Positions 48,087 through 59,754 of a stretch of DNA of 64,000 nucleotides are shown here, one piece after another. This stretch comes from Pezicula radicicola (lineage: Eukaryota > Ascomycota > Leotiomycetes > Helotiales > Dermateaceae): assembly GCA_003008705.1 (NCBI GenBank), contig PDUO01000023.1, positions 287,312 through 351,311 on the forward strand, read 5' to 3'. Under the pieces are notes generated by a model that was not told where the DNA came from, made no database searches, and saw only the letters and a list, made by a program, of their open reading frames with translations. Every line of letters begins with the position of its first letter. Positions within the stretch are counted from its first letter, which is position 1. The translations under genes and the position numbers were made by a program.

Positions 48087-48546
48087 ATGCCTCCAAATGC
48101 GATGGATACCACCACGGATCCCGAGACCGGTAAGACTGGACCATTCCTGCTTCTTGAGACATATCTAATCGGTCTATCTTTTAGTGAAGTTCTGGGAAGA
48201 CATTTCAAACCAGCTTGGTCTACCATCCTTCAAGCAGCTCAATGACCTCACTATTCAACTTGAAGCCTACAACAAAGCCCTCCACACGCGTGATGAGACT
48301 TATCGTGAAGAATTGAGAAAGACTGAAGAAGCAAAGCTTCGCTTGATGGTGAATGAGGTCATTGGTGAGAAGACGGTTGAAGCCATGGGCCAGAAAATCG
48401 ATGATGGGAGAGGAGGCGCGAAGGAGGTCGATACTGCACAAGAGAGCAACACCGAGGAGGAACATGGTACCGCTGAGAACGGTACTGCCGAGGAGAATGG
48501 TATTTCTGAGAAGAGGGGATTGGAGGGCAAGACACCAAAGTTGTAA
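48087..48546 (+). CDS. Hypothetical Glu-rich coiled-coil protein, 134 aa
   Basis: Exons 48087-48129 and 48185-48546 join through a 55-bp intron (GTAAGA ... TTTTAG) to give 134 residues. The start lies in the context CAACATGCC. Residues 15-30 (VKFWEDISNQLGLPSF) precede a charged helical segment to about residue 75 (REELRKTEEAKLRLM), which could form a coiled coil. The C-terminal 50 residues are acidic and low-complexity, with repeated EENG/TAENG motifs, likely disordered. No signal peptide or membrane segment. No catalytic motif; I do not recognise the family. Intact frame and good splice signals support a real gene. Confidence 0.7.
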
Positions 48547-49421
48547 ATTGTGACACAGACTCTGAGATTGACGGGATGCAATGACTCTGAGCAGTTGCAT
48601 TCCACTACAAAGTCGCGCGGCATCAGCATTAATGGAATAATAGCTTGTTCTTACATCTTTCCGAATCTTCAACAGCTGAAAGCACCACATCCTGGGGTTC
48701 CCAGCTCTCTGCTTGTAAGTACATACAGCTTAGTCTCCGATATATGTAATGTGTTATCAAGTCATTTTGAGAGTGCTTCACTGCTCTTTTCTATTGAGGT
48801 GTCATTATCTGGAGTTTGGGTAAGTTAAGCGAGCTCAGGAAAAAGCAGTCGCACTACCACCACGTAGCCTAATGGGAATCATATGCCTACCTAGATATGC
48901 CTACCTAGAATCATATTACGGATATTGAGAGAATATACACGTAAATTTGATTCCAGAATCAGGTGTGTCTAGCTCTATTATAGACCTGCATCCCCTAGTC
49001 TAGTCCCAAATTTAGTCCAATTTAGATCTCAGCCCAAAATCCCATGTCGAAACCGAACTACGTCATTACTAAGTTCCCCGCTATCAAAAACGAAGAAGTG
49101 AGCTAAATAGTGCACAGAAATGCAAATTGATGCCGTGTGAATTGTAGTGGACATTTTCACCCAGAATGATGCTGTTAATCTTATTGGCTAAAATTGGTCC
49201 GGAAGTGGCTGGAGTAAATAGAAAACATGGAACCAGTACTGTGACATACGTTTGACCGAGCTAGACCAAATTAAGTTTGGTTAGTAGCGACCGCAATACT
49301 AGCTCTTTCTGGAATATGGTTTTTCAAGAACCATCCTCAGACACAATTCTTTCGATACACTTTCTACGAACTTCTTCTTCTACAATGGATTACTGAAAGC
49401 AGAGAGGAAACATTAATTCTG
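48547..49421. other. No gene seen
   Basis: Includes a short direct duplication ATGCCTACCTAGA (48883-48912). Otherwise nothing recognised; the last part is presumably promoter of the next gene. Confidence 0.5.
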
Positions 49422-50335
49422 ATGATGGCAACCAACGACTGCCCTTCTTTGAACTGGCGTGAGGATTTCAGAAGCGCGGTTCGAGGAGGATACCTTTCCG
49501 ACCCATCCTTGGCGGCGACACCAATGGGAGAAGTAACACCCATTCCATACGCGTCCATTCCGTACACACCAATTACATCTACACGTCAAGCCACAATTGC
49601 CGCAATGCCCACTAGTCGCCCTCGATTCACACCACGATACTCGGGAGCAAGAGCAAATCCAAAAGCATATGCAAACTGGCCAATACTAAACGCGGCTAAA
49701 TTGGTATGTTTAACTTCTTGTCTGTTGGTCAAATAGAGCCGTCCGAGCTAATTCTACTGTTATAGACTTTGAGTAAAGCCAATCAACGCGGAAAAGATCG
49801 CTTTAAGCGTTGGAAACATAACCACACGGATAGATACCTACATTTCCCTTGCAACGCGCGGCCGCTGATACTCAAGTTTCCACCCACATCGTCTCCACTG
49901 TGCGGAAAAGACGCAGAATTGGTGGACGACGACGAGACAAAGAGTAGCGCAAATGAGCCTATGAATATGAATGATCATGCGTATGAGATTGAACGTCTGA
50001 AGAAAGCAATAAGCACAATCAACGATATTGCCTCAGCGTTGCTGGCTCACTCTATCCCCATGAACATTGCTATTCATAGGCTGGAGAAAACAGCAGGTTT
50101 AATTAAATTTGTAGCTGTTCTGCTGGATAGTTTTATCCCCATTGGCAATGCACCTGACGAGCTGAAGAAATCAACTGGCATCATTGCGGCCGCAGCTTCG
50201 ATGTTAGACGGTTCTATTCCTATGGATGTCGTTTTTAAAACGCTTAAGAGAGCAATAAGCATCATTGAGGCTGTGGTTACTGACTTGAATGGTCCTCGCG
50301 GCACTGATTCTGTGGGAGAAGCCAAACAGTCTTGA
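49422..50335 (+). CDS. Hypothetical protein with 27-28-residue tandem repeats, 283 aa
   Basis: Exons 49422-49703 (94 codons) and 49766-50335 join in phase 0 through a 62-bp intron (GTATGT ... TTATAG). The start is the first of two adjacent ATGs. The N-terminal third is Pro/Thr/Ser-rich (repeated IPYASIPYTPIT). A basic stretch (about residues 98-115) and an acidic linker follow. From residue 172 there are three full repeats and one partial: LKKAISTINDIASALL..., LEKTAGLIKFVAVLLD..., LKKSTGIIAAAASMLD... and LKRAISIIEAVV.... Consensus: Lxxxxxxixxxaxx(l/m)LdxSIPm, 27-28 residues, consistent with paired helices. No family recognised. A truncated paralogue of the N-terminus sits at 45766. Confidence 0.7.
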
Positions 50336-50383
50336 GGGAGTGGTGTATCTTTCTACTACAGTTAGTATGTCCTTCCTTGTAAA

Positions 50384-50869
50384 CTAATCTTTCTGCTCAC
50401 CACATACCATATGAATAGTGACTTTACTGTTGACCAAGTTCAGACAGGTACATGGTTCTCCGTGGAGCAAAATCTCGGCACTTCGAATTCCGACTTGATA
50501 CTTGACACTCCTCGACCATAATATGGGATCATCTTTTATTTGCGACTGATGAACCTGCCGTCCGTGGTGCGCACCAACAGATGCCGGCAGGGATGTCGAA
50601 GAGAGTCCAAACTCAGTCCACTTCATCCACAGATGCTGTATTGAGAGAAGAATCGGGGTCCTTTGACTACACGTTCGGTGTTGTACAACCGCGGTCAACG
50701 CAGAAAATAGCAGAAAATAGCAGAGCAGATAATAATATCTCTGCCATGGCCCATCTCCCTCAACCCAATGCAGCAGACTTGAAAGCCATGTGTGCATGAA
50801 ACCTGAGCCGTAGTCATACTGTGATTCCTCATCATGACGCAAATTTAGAGAGCTGGAACGGCCGGCCAT
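50384..50869 (-). CDS. Uncertain ORF, 161 aa, with one hydrophobic segment
   Basis: ATG-initiated minus-strand frame (MAGRSSSLNLRHDEESQYDY at the start), with YYYLLCYFLLFSALTAVV near residues 45-62 as a possible membrane segment. The second half is less natural and may be spurious. It converges on the 49422 gene. No family recognised. Confidence 0.25.
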   Translation of the reverse strand: MAGRSSSLNLRHDEESQYDYGSGFMHTWLSSLLHWVEGDGPWQRYYYLLCYFLLFSALTAVVQHRTCSQRTPILLSIQHLWMKWTEFGLSSTSLPASVGAHHGRQVHQSQIKDDPILWSRSVKYQVGIRSAEILLHGEPCTCLNLVNSKVTIHMVCGEQKD

Positions 50870-52429
50870 GCCAATAATGCCTTCACCTCTTGGCTAAACC
50901 AAGTCCCTACCCAATGACCTAGCTGTGACAATCAGCAGAACAGTAGACATTGTTTTCTATTACTTGAAAAACTTACTAAGTTTTCTTCAAACAAATTTGA
51001 AAATATTTTTCGTCTTGGCTCAGAGTTGGCCGGAACATCACTTCTATGAGGAGATGATGCAGCGCTTGATGACATCGATGCTCAAGTTCAAGAAGGCGAA
51101 CGGCAACAAGTCGCGATTAGATATAATCGCTACCGAGATCAATGGATCTAACACCGACTGTGTCGACTGCGAAAGACCCTCAAGTTCCACGTAAAGAGAG
51201 AATATGACGAGAACTACATGAGTCGTTTCCCTGATATCTCACAAAATATCGTCATGAAGATTCTGTTTACCAGTTAGCTTCTCCTATTGTTCTGAAAAGA
51301 TGTAGGGGTTAGATGATTGCGAGGGACAGGAGTAGATACGACTCTGTCTGAATTGCCATTGCACTACTCCAAGCGGATACGCTATCTCTACATTCAGAGA
51401 TGGTCCACTGATCCGGCTTGAAGCAAGGAACATGTTAACGCCGAAAAGATTCTCCACTTCCTAGCTTTTGCAAATCTCAAGGTTTACAAACCCAAATATC
51501 CCTACAGCGTAACGGATAGACGAGATAGGTGCCAAGCCGAAGTATATTGCCTGGCTTGACAAATTTGTGCCGCCCAGGGCGATGTCAAGTGTTCTCGTAT
51601 CTTCGGTATTTGTTCCTTTGCTGGCTTCAGGGATTGCATGGCTGCAGAGAACGAGTACACTATGGATGTAATGATGCCGAGGGCTTGCTTGTTCCACCCA
51701 CTGAAGAGGACGAAGAACAAACTGATAGTAACTGACAGTGAAACATCTGGTTGTTCATGAGATGATAAACGATACGATGGAGAGTATGCTGCTGGAGACT
51801 ATGACTATGAAAGAGAGGACAATGAAAATGGATGGACTCATCATAAACATAGAGAGACAATCAGTCCTGGTTCTCTACCTAACCGCGATGTCTGCGATGT
51901 CCGCGATGACTGTGTCGTTGCGGCTGATCATGATATAAGTTAATATGACCTAAAATAGCGTCCTTTATCTCTGTAACTAATTGATTGTAGTAATTTGACA
52001 ACCAACCAGAGAATACTATTATAGTTAATGTGCGACTGTTCTCTTGGCGTTTTTCGTTTTTCGTTTTCCGTTTCTTGTTTCCCGTTTCTCGTTTATCATT
52101 TCTTGTTTATCAGTAGGTGGAGGTTAAAATCATGGGACTCATGTCGAAGATTAATAAGAAAGCTTGCCATGAACAAAAAGTGTATCAAGCATGAATGATT
52201 TCAGCTCTTTTATAGTTCAGTTGTAAGTTGTCTTTAGAACAAGAACACTTCTACATAGACATTCATTTCTTGCACCAGTTCTTTCAGCCTATTCTTCTTG
52301 TCTCCCATTGTACCACACAGCCCTGAAATACCAAAGAAGTGTTGTTAATACACTAATCTTTAAATGCGAAGGTAACCCTCAATTCTACGAATATCCTTAC
52401 TCCTAAACTCATCTATATCCACCATGCAA
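50870..52429. other. No supportable gene; pyrimidine-rich repeat at 52.05 kb
   Basis: Plus 51030-51194 reads SWPEHHFYEEMMQRLMTSML after a TTGGCTCAG acceptor and looks like an isolated exon or relic. Plus 51780-51940 contains an Asp/Glu-rich frame. 52048-52111 is a degenerate (CGTTTYT)n run on the plus strand. Confidence 0.4.
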
Positions 52430-53683
52430 CTAAAAGCTCCGCGTCTGTTCCGACAAACCAACCATAATTAACTTAACAACATAACATATAAGAAGCACAG
52501 CAATAATTGGCGGAATAACAGCAAACCAAGATCCCTCATCCTCAGGTTCCAATATCCTAACATGCTTAACCGTTTTCTCCCTCGGCAACCTCAAAAACTT
52601 CTCACATTCCTCCATCGTAAAATCCCACAACCTCTCCCCAAGTTTCTCATCTTTCAAAAACGGAGATCCTTCAATTTCTCTCGCAACAGGCTCATAATAT
52701 TTCCCACTCTTAACATCCTTACTCGTAGCAGCCCATAATTGCGTAAGTACTCCTTCTTGTACACTAACAGTCATTAAACCAGACCATTGCAATAACGGCA
52801 ACCCTAACGATAAAATCGGAAAACTTTTCATCACTCCTCTACTTAATCCCGTATCTACACTTCCAGGATGTAAACTCGCACACGTGAGGTCTGGATACCT
52901 TCTCGCTAACTCATTTGAAAACAAAACATTTGCAAGTTTTGATTGTGCGTATCGGGCGTGATTTGAGATGTTGGATTGTTTTGTCTCTAATTCTGAGAAG
53001 ACGATTCCTTCTTTTGGGGCCCAGGAATGTGCTCCTGATGATAAATGAATGATACGGACATCTGATCCGGGTTTTTTTGAGGTGCTGAGGAGGGTTGGGA
53101 GGAGCAGTTTGGTGAGTAATGCGTGGCCCATATGATTTGTGCCGAATTGGATTTCGTAGCCGTCTTTGGTTGTTGCTGCTGGTGCCATCATCTATTTCCA
53201 CCAATTAATATTTGACCCTCCCACTGATTCGTTTAACAGGAAGGGAGGTTCTCAATTGGTTGCGAAAAGAAGAAGAAAAAACGTACGATCCCAGCATTAT
53301 TCATCAAAATATCCAAACGATCCGTACTCTCAATCACAATCTTAGCTGCATCCTCCACCGAAGCCAAAGATGTCAAATCTAACTGCACAAAAGTGAGTTT
53401 GGCATCTGGAACGACCTTTTCAATTTTCGCCATCGTTTCTTTGCCTTTTATAATTGATCTTGCTGTGAAGAATATTTGGCTGGGTTTGTGCTTGGCGAAT
53501 TGGAGGATACATTCTTGTCCTAAACCTGAGGTTCCTATTTTGATTTGTCAGTGATATGATGGAAAATAGAGGAGTGTGTTTTTGTCTTGTTTGCTTACCT
53601 CCTGTCACGAGAATTACTTTTCCCTTAAGGTTGGGAATATCTTTCTTGGGTGAGAAAGCTCTGCTCCCTGGCGGTGGTGCCAT
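52430..53683 (-). CDS. Short-chain dehydrogenase/reductase with C-terminal membrane anchor, 364 aa
   Basis: Exons 53683-53599, 53534-53287 and 53191-52430 join in frame through introns of 64 bp (GTAAGC...AATAG) and 95 bp (GTACGT...AATAG) to give 364 residues. The Rossmann dinucleotide motif TGGTSGLG is at 27-34 (split by intron 1), NNAG at 107-110, the catalytic Ser within HLSSGAH at 162-163, and YAQSK at 192-196 with Tyr192 and Lys196. This is the classical SDR catalytic set, closest in layout to retinol-dehydrogenase/WW-oxidoreductase-like fungal SDRs, which use NADP(H). Residues about 334-356 form one hydrophobic helix near the C-terminus, suggesting a tail-anchored membrane protein. All key residues are present. 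Substrate unknown. No neighbouring biosynthetic genes. Confidence 0.95.
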
Positions 53684-54048
53684 AAGGAATTATTATTTTT
53701 TCTTCAAGAGTTTGACTGAGCTGTAGAGTTAGAAAGCGACACGAGTGGATTTGTAGTGATTGAGATTTGAAAATGAATGAAAGCGAAGTATGAAAATAGG
53801 ACAAAAGATGACGGGAAGAGAAGACATGTCGTTGATATAGCCTTTTTCTTACCTCCGAAATTACTCCTTCTCGTAAGGTGTGTCAGCATGACTCCACATC
53901 ACCTCAGAAGCGAATCTCCGTAAAAGGGGGATCACGGTCTTTAAAGTCAAGATTTCGTTGCCAAAGATCTTTCATTTTGTGATGCTGGAGTAATGGTGGT
54001 TGAATTATGAAGATATATCATTGTTAGCAGACCCAAAATGGGATGCGA

Positions 54049-54432
54049 CTAGGAAATGAAGGACTCACTTGTAATTGCGTCACGTGATTGGAAATATGTA
54101 CTGTGTAAAATATCACAACCAGGAAAGCTTTGAGTCATCTGGTTATTGAAATAATGCAATGTAATCATTGCTAGGGAAGAATATAAAGAATGAGGGACTT
54201 GGAAATTTCTGTTTGACGCAAGATCCTCACTGTTGACTAGATGCATAGTGGATGAGGAGAGTGGGAAAACTACTAAAAAGAACGACAGGAAAAGATAACT
54301 CGCAACATAAGTCAAGTTTATAGAAAGCAACATGAGAAGAAACATGCTGAGTACAAATCTGTTTTGAAATTTGTTTAGTGCTTGGAGCCCAATCATCCTG
54401 CTACTATCCATTTTGTTCTGCAGCTCCACCAT
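54049..54432 (-). CDS. Uncertain ORF, 127 aa, hydrophobic
   Basis: ATG-initiated minus-strand frame with a long hydrophobic stretch (FVLSMFLLMLLSINLTYVA and on, about residues 27-60) that could form one or two membrane helices. No family recognised; it lies upstream of the SDR gene on the same strand. On the plus strand 54508-54708 starts MYPIPPAYLPPDSRQQPY, a plausible but unsupported first exon. Confidence 0.25.
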   Translation of the reverse strand: MVELQNKMDSSRMIGLQALNKFQNRFVLSMFLLMLLSINLTYVASYLFLSFFLVVFPLSSSTMHLVNSEDLASNRNFQVPHSLYSSLAMITLHYFNNQMTQSFPGCDILHSTYFQSRDAITSESFIS

Positions 54433-55119
54433 TTAGATGCAATGTATAATGTCAATTTCCCTGGCCTATTTGACATACTCAACGCAGGAGCGCGATAGGC
54501 TATACTGATGTATCCGATACCTCCAGCTTATCTTCCTCCCGATTCACGACAACAACCTTATTGTTCTACAAGTAGTACACGTGCATTTTGGAATGACAGT
54601 CTCATCAAGGCCCTCCTATTTCGCATCCTCAAAGCAATAATTTCTTGTTTTCTCACCTGCACCTCTCTTTTCGCACAACCTCATAATTCTCCAAGACACC
54701 CCAGGTAATGTTGACGCTGTCATAGTCCTAGTTCGAGCTTCTCATTTTCAGAGCTCTAAATTCTTTTAGGAGAACTACGACCACTATCGGAACCCGTGAT
54801 ACATGTAGACGAGTCTGGTATCTTCTGGAGTGTCGCTATCCTCCGTATAACTGCTCTCCAGAGACAACATTTCCAATGATGAATGATTCTGAGCACCAAG
54901 CCCAATTGACGGATCTTGATTGCCGTTTTGAATACCACTCTGAGGTCCGACCTCCAAATGCTCGTTCTAAGGGGCCAGTTGCAAGTTATGAGCAATCGTT
55001 GCCTTATTCTGTGGATTGATAAAGCTATTCAGGACTATTCCCGGCCTGATTTACTTTTCTATAATTGTGACGATTCGAAAATTTAGTGTCAGCTAGCTCC
55101 CTGTTGTCGAAGGAGGGCA
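54433..55119. other. No supportable gene
   Basis: Apart from the short frame at 54508-54708 nothing is recognised on either strand. Confidence 0.4.
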
Positions 55120-55530
55120 TCATTCTTCCTTCATCGGGGAGGAAACGGAAGAAGTATTTCGATGTCTCTTGTTCCCTGGATAAAAAAAATTGCGTATGGA
55201 TTCCTCGAACAGGGCCAAGCATGTGATTTCCATGCCTGTTGTCTGCAGTTTTACTGTAGCGAAAGATTGAGCAAAAGATACAAGCTCAATGGTCTGCTTA
55301 GATGCAGTATCTTGCTCAGAGTCAGATTGGTTCTTCTTCTTGGCCGCATTCTTCTTCATCGCAGATCGAGTCTTGTTTTCGGGCGTAGTCACAGTCTGGT
55401 CGAGACCTTACGAGTTTCAGGCTTTGCTTTGGAGAATCCCGAAAATGTCCTCCCTTAACCCCGCAACCTCACGGCCCTTCACCTCCAGCTGCAAGCGTAG
55501 TTGGGAAATTTGGCGACCATGCTAGTCGAT
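55120..55530 (-). pseudogene. Coiled-coil gene relic with two in-frame stops
   Basis: One minus-strand frame reads RQISQLRLQLEVKGREVAGL and continues as a leucine-heptad coiled coil, then hits TAA and TAG close together at about 55411-55422. It continues in the same frame as VTTPENKTRSAMKKNAAKKK up to TGA at 55120. The uninterrupted coding character on both sides of the stops points to a decayed gene rather than chance. Alternatively the stops lie in a short intron, but I see no good donor. Family not recognised. Confidence 0.4.
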
Positions 55531-56578
55531 GATGACGTGAGCTGCTTCAGTGAGAGGCCCCAAAAGAATTTTCATAGGCAAGAAAGCCTACACCAGAGGG
55601 TTCCCCTGCAAGATGGAAGGATCTTTGTATGTAGCAATCTCATGGTCGGGTATGCTTGCATAGTCGTGTGTGTTGACCGTGCAAACATACCCGGCCGCAA
55701 GCCTTGTATTGATTCTTGGCCATTTCTGTCATCAACCAAAGCAAGTCTCGACAAGACTCACTTCGGGCCCTTCATCATTTTATTCTAGTCGAAACGACTT
55801 CTTTGAGTGATACTTGCGACGACCGCTGTAATCTTTCTGATAATATGAGAAGAAAATACTTCAACATTGCGTCTTATCAGATGCCGGAACCACCAAGTTT
55901 AATGTCGGGTTTTGGTTGTAATAGATGGATTTCCTCCAATGGTCCAAAAAATATGTAGAGAGGTCCTTGGAGCACTGGACGTATTGGTACCTGGATAATG
56001 TGGACTCCATTTTCTCTAGAGTAGTCATTTTAGGGACCGATGACCACAGCTTGTTACGGTGATGGCTGATTCTGAAAGTGCTGCTAGCATGAAGGCATAG
56101 AAGCAAGAAGGAATTATGGCTCCGGATCCCAATGATGTCATAAGGAAGGATGTGTGTCAATATTGGCTCGAGGGAGTATCTGAGAACGTGTCAGCTGCGG
56201 TTCTGATGGTTGAGTACGTTATTGGATACCTGATGTTGTGTGTTATATCGGGAATTGGCCCTTGGTAGGCTTGTCCAGGTTCTCGGTAATGCTTTTGTAT
56301 GATTATTTTCGACGTCGTTCCTGTTCGTGATTGCGTGAGAGAATCAAATGCTCTGAGCCCCCATTCTTGGATATAGTTGAGCATAAAGTAGTCCAATATA
56401 ACCGCTCACACTATCAGTCTTCCACTTTTCTCGCTCGTTAGTCAGAATAGTAGGCTTTGGAAGCAGCTATCTTGTGAATTCCTTAGCGGATCTGGCAAGG
56501 ACCAATCCCGAATCTCCTTTGCACCATGAGTTGCTGTTGCCAAAAGGTTTATTTGCAGCCGTTTTCCAGTGTCCTCAG
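55531..56578. other. No supportable gene
   Basis: Overlapping ORFs on both strands (55501-55788 +, 55861-56160 -, 56157-56396 -) without recognisable content. Confidence 0.4.
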
Positions 56579-56929
56579 TTAGTCTAACATGGTTTCCTTC
56601 GCAAAACTCCTTTTTATGTGACCTTCAGGAAATCGTGTATTGGGAGGTGGACTACTTATGGTCTGCAAAAGAGATGAAGCGGTCCCTAAATTGGGAATTG
56701 TAATAATGAAAAGTTCGTAGTCCTTCTTTCTTGGTTGTACGGACGATCCCTCGACTGATGAGCACAGGAGGATCATGCAACGCATTGTGTCGCGGGCGTG
56801 CTGAAATACACGCGCAATCACGTCGAAGCCAAAGGGTGCGGCGTCTAGCTTGGTGTTCATTTTCTTTTGGAGGTTTTTGACAATCAATTTCTCGCAGTGC
56901 AGCCTGTTGGGTGTGGGGATTGTTGCCAT
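56579..56929 (-). CDS. Uncertain ORF, 116 aa
   Basis: ATG-initiated frame starting MATIPTPNRLHCEKLIVKNL and containing AAPFGFDVIARVFQHARDTM, which looks like natural protein. An overlapping minus-strand frame (56652-57143, 163 codons, TTG-less ATG start) competes with it; I prefer this frame on composition. No domain recognised; may be a relic. Confidence 0.25.
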   Translation of the reverse strand: MATIPTPNRLHCEKLIVKNLQKKMNTKLDAAPFGFDVIARVFQHARDTMRCMILLCSSVEGSSVQPRKKDYELFIITIPNLGTASSLLQTISSPPPNTRFPEGHIKRSFAKETMLD

Positions 56930-57312
56930 CTATATGCATGTATCGTGAGAGGCTGAGGTTGGACGCTTGATGGCGGCTACTACACACTTCAATTGAGCAC
57001 ATCAGCAACAAAGCTTTCGCAACCGCCTTACAGCATGGAGTATTGGTGTGGCACACTTTAGTTCTCTGGCGGTCTTGTGTTGATATCTGGGTGTACTTGT
57101 ACTTACTGCTCTTGACGATGCATCCCCCGGTATAGTGAGACAAAGATCAATTCTCAGTTGCGCGGTGAACACGAGTTCATGGAAGGCAGTCAGTTATGGT
57201 TGTAGCAAATTGATTTCAGAATACATTGTTATACGAGGTGCTTTTGAAGTGGAATTATTGCCAAGTGCGTTTGTGTTGGGGCAGGATTATGGAAACAACT
57301 TGCTCACGTTGA

Positions 57313-57683
57313 GTTGCCGAGAATAGGTTGTTGCCGAGAATGAACTTTCTAGGAAACAGAACATACTCACTTTAAAGCAGAGTACTAGACCGTTGCGAAG
57401 AATAAACTGCTTAATTGCATTATCATTTGTAAGTTAAAGTGATGATAATGACTTGTTGCTGAGAATAAAGATTTTACCTACCTTAGCATACTAAAAATAG
57501 ACTAACGATAATAACCTCCTGCTGAGAATGCCTATCTTAAGCAATTTAACGAACTTGAATTAAAATAGTAGCAAATTATAGTTGTCGAGAATGCACTGAC
57601 TTGGAACAAACTATTGTGAAGAATGAACAGTCCAAAAAAGAGCTCAAGTTAAGCTGCCGAAAATGAAGAATTACCGACAATGA
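57313..57683. repeat. Degenerate ~63-bp tandem repeat with GTTGCCGAGAATGA box
   Basis: Nine copies of a 14-bp box (consensus GTTGCYGAGAATRA) occur at 57313, 57330, 57392, 57455, 57517, 57581, 57613, 57653 and 57670. The middle copies are spaced 62, 63, 62 and 64 bp, so the underlying unit is about 63 bp with only the box conserved and AT-rich filler between. Confidence 0.75.
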
Positions 57684-58082
57684 TTATTCTAATCAATGTG
57701 CTCAATTGGAATTGTACATAGATGCAACAACTTGCTCGAACAAAGAGAGCTTGACGTTTCACATCAAAGAGGACTTACGACAAAAGGTGCAGGTAGCAGA
57801 ATAAGCAGTAATATCACCAAATCAATACCACCCAATCAGAGCACATGTGTTAGTGATACGACCTCCCATCTCAATGAGATGCCCTCGCTACTGCCTAAGA
57901 TGGGTCACATGGCCGCTTATTGTGTAGGGGGTGAAATAGGGGATGCAAAAAAAAGAGAAAAAAAAGACATGTTTGGCAATATCTAAGTCCCTAGGTAACT
58001 TCAAGAATTTTAAGATACATGCCACCAAAAATATTTAGAGCTGAAATGCATGATCAAGAACCCCATAAATAAAAAAAAGATT

Positions 58083-58167
58083 GCGCCATGCGGGATTTGC
58101 ACCCGCGTCTCCTGCTTTAGGGTAACCCCTGGGAAGCAGACACGTTAACTTCTACGACAATGGCGCT
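58083..58167 (-). tRNA. tRNA-Gly(CCC) with 13-nt intron
   Basis: Acceptor stem GCGCCAT (58167-58161) pairs with ATGGCGC, with discriminator A at 58083. T arm GCGGG-TGCAAAT-CCCGC. Anticodon stem TCTGC/GCAGG; loop TT-CCC-A, then a 13-nt intron (GGGGTTACCCTAA) after position 37, then A38. Mature length 72 nt. U33 and the intron position are canonical; anticodon CCC reads GGG glycine codons. The D arm is somewhat unusual but acceptable. Intron bases GGGG can pair with the anticodon CCC, as expected for pre-tRNA. Confidence 0.85.
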
Positions 58168-58513
58168 TCTTGCCACAGAGCCAAAGCGTCTGTTTGTTTT
58201 GGCTAAAGTGCCTTATAGTAACTTATACACTTTGAGACGCGCTTGTCTAAAAAGAAAGCTTATCTCACTGTTGTTATGTGAACTTACTAGAAGGCTGACC
58301 TTTCGCACCACATTTTCCTCTCAGACTCTAGCATATCATTCAATTTGCATAAATTATCTTCTTCTTGCTACGTGTATGCTTTACGAACCATCAGGCATTC
58401 TATAACACTGTGACCTGGACCTTGGGCAGGAAACCCAATTTCAGCATAGAAACAAGGAGATTCCTTCTCTCAAAGAGAAAAACTATTAACCTGGTGAATT
58501 AAATATTAGAGTC

Positions 58514-58553
58514 CCAATACCAATACCAATACCAAAATTAAAATTAAAATTAA
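58514..58553. repeat. Compound hexanucleotide microsatellite
   Basis: About three copies of CAATAC run directly into three of AAAATT, some 175 bp before the ATG of the next gene. Confidence 0.8.
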
Positions 58554-58726
58554 TGTTTGGATTTGAGCTGCACCAGGTTATACCTAGACACCCAAAAGTC
58601 CTAACAACAGCTCTGATTTCTCGCCGCCTGATCACGTTCCCAAGTTCTGCCACTCCGCTAAGCCCTACCCGGGATCTCAATGACGCTCACATCTCAAACG
58701 CACAGAATCTGATATCAACCTTAGCC

Positions 58727-59754
58727 ATGGCAACCAACACCACCAAGGACAGCGCTGTAGATAGAAGTACCATCAATTACCAGACAACTGATGCAGATAT
58801 CTCAAACCGTTTGTGCGAATCCACGATGACTCTGTTACAGGCAATGGCGCTGTATGTCTTTATTCTTCACGATCAGTAAAATGAAGCTAATGATGTGAAG
58901 GGTTCCAACCAGCAAAGTTGATGAAGACACTACCATCCTGTATCAATCTGACAAGCCGAACATGCTCGAGGCGAAGCCTGATTATGACATGACCACTGGT
59001 TCGTCTTCCCTGACTGGTAAGAAGACTGCGCTTTCTCTGTCCTGTTCGGTCTGACTTCCTTGCAGAGTTCCACCCCTTTCCAAACTTGCCATTTGAGATG
59101 CGACAGAAGATCTGGAAGTTTAGTGTCTCACCAAGATTGATCATTCTCACGCCCGTCAGCGAAGTGGAGGATTTGGAAGCTTGGGACCCTACGCAAGAGG
59201 ACCCTGAAATCAGCAACCCGGAACCAATCCTACTCAACGTCTGCGCCGAGTCCAAACGTCTAGCAATTCAAATTTACCAACAATCATCCTGGTCATCCCG
59301 CTTCTCTGCCGGTGGCTACCCATATGTCAACCTCGACATCGATGTCTTAGTCATCAACATCCCAGCTCCGACTATCTTCGTTTTCGCGTGCCTTGCATAC
59401 AACGACGCAGTCCTCAAATTCAAAAACATTGCGATGTCGAGACGTGATTGGGAGATTGTTAGTAACGACACTCATTGGTTGCAGGGTCGTATTCTTTTCC
59501 AGCTTGGTTCTTCGGAGCGATTAGGATCTGTTATTATCTTTGATGGAGAAGACACCACCTTGGAGGCTGGCACGGACTTGAAGATTATTGAAGGAGATTC
59601 ACTAGAAGACGAAGGATCGTTCCCAAACCCTTTGAAGGAAGCTGTTGAACTTTGGAATGACGGCCCAGTTCGGGAACTGGAGGGCAAGGCCGAATGCAAA
59701 TATAATGGAGTCAAGCCGAAGTCAGGTCGGTTGGTTCGGGTCAACAAGCTGTAG
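58727..59754 (+). CDS. 2EXR-domain protein, 305 aa, three exons
   Basis: Exons 58727-58851, 58913-59016 and 59066-59754 join through introns of 61 bp (GTATGT, branch GCTAAT, acceptor ACCAG) and 49 bp (GTAAGA ... TTGCAG). Splicing completes the 2EXR signature FHPFPNLPFEMRQKIW at residues 78-93. The later NVCAESKRLAIQIY (134-147) and YVNLDIDVLVIN (163 on) are the family's Cys-Arg/Lys-Glu-Ser and strand motifs. The first 76 residues are Thr/Asp-rich and probably disordered; the C-terminal 100 are charged. No membrane segment. 2EXR proteins are abundant in fungi with no assigned biochemical role. The start is the first in-frame ATG (CCATGG context). Confidence 0.88.
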
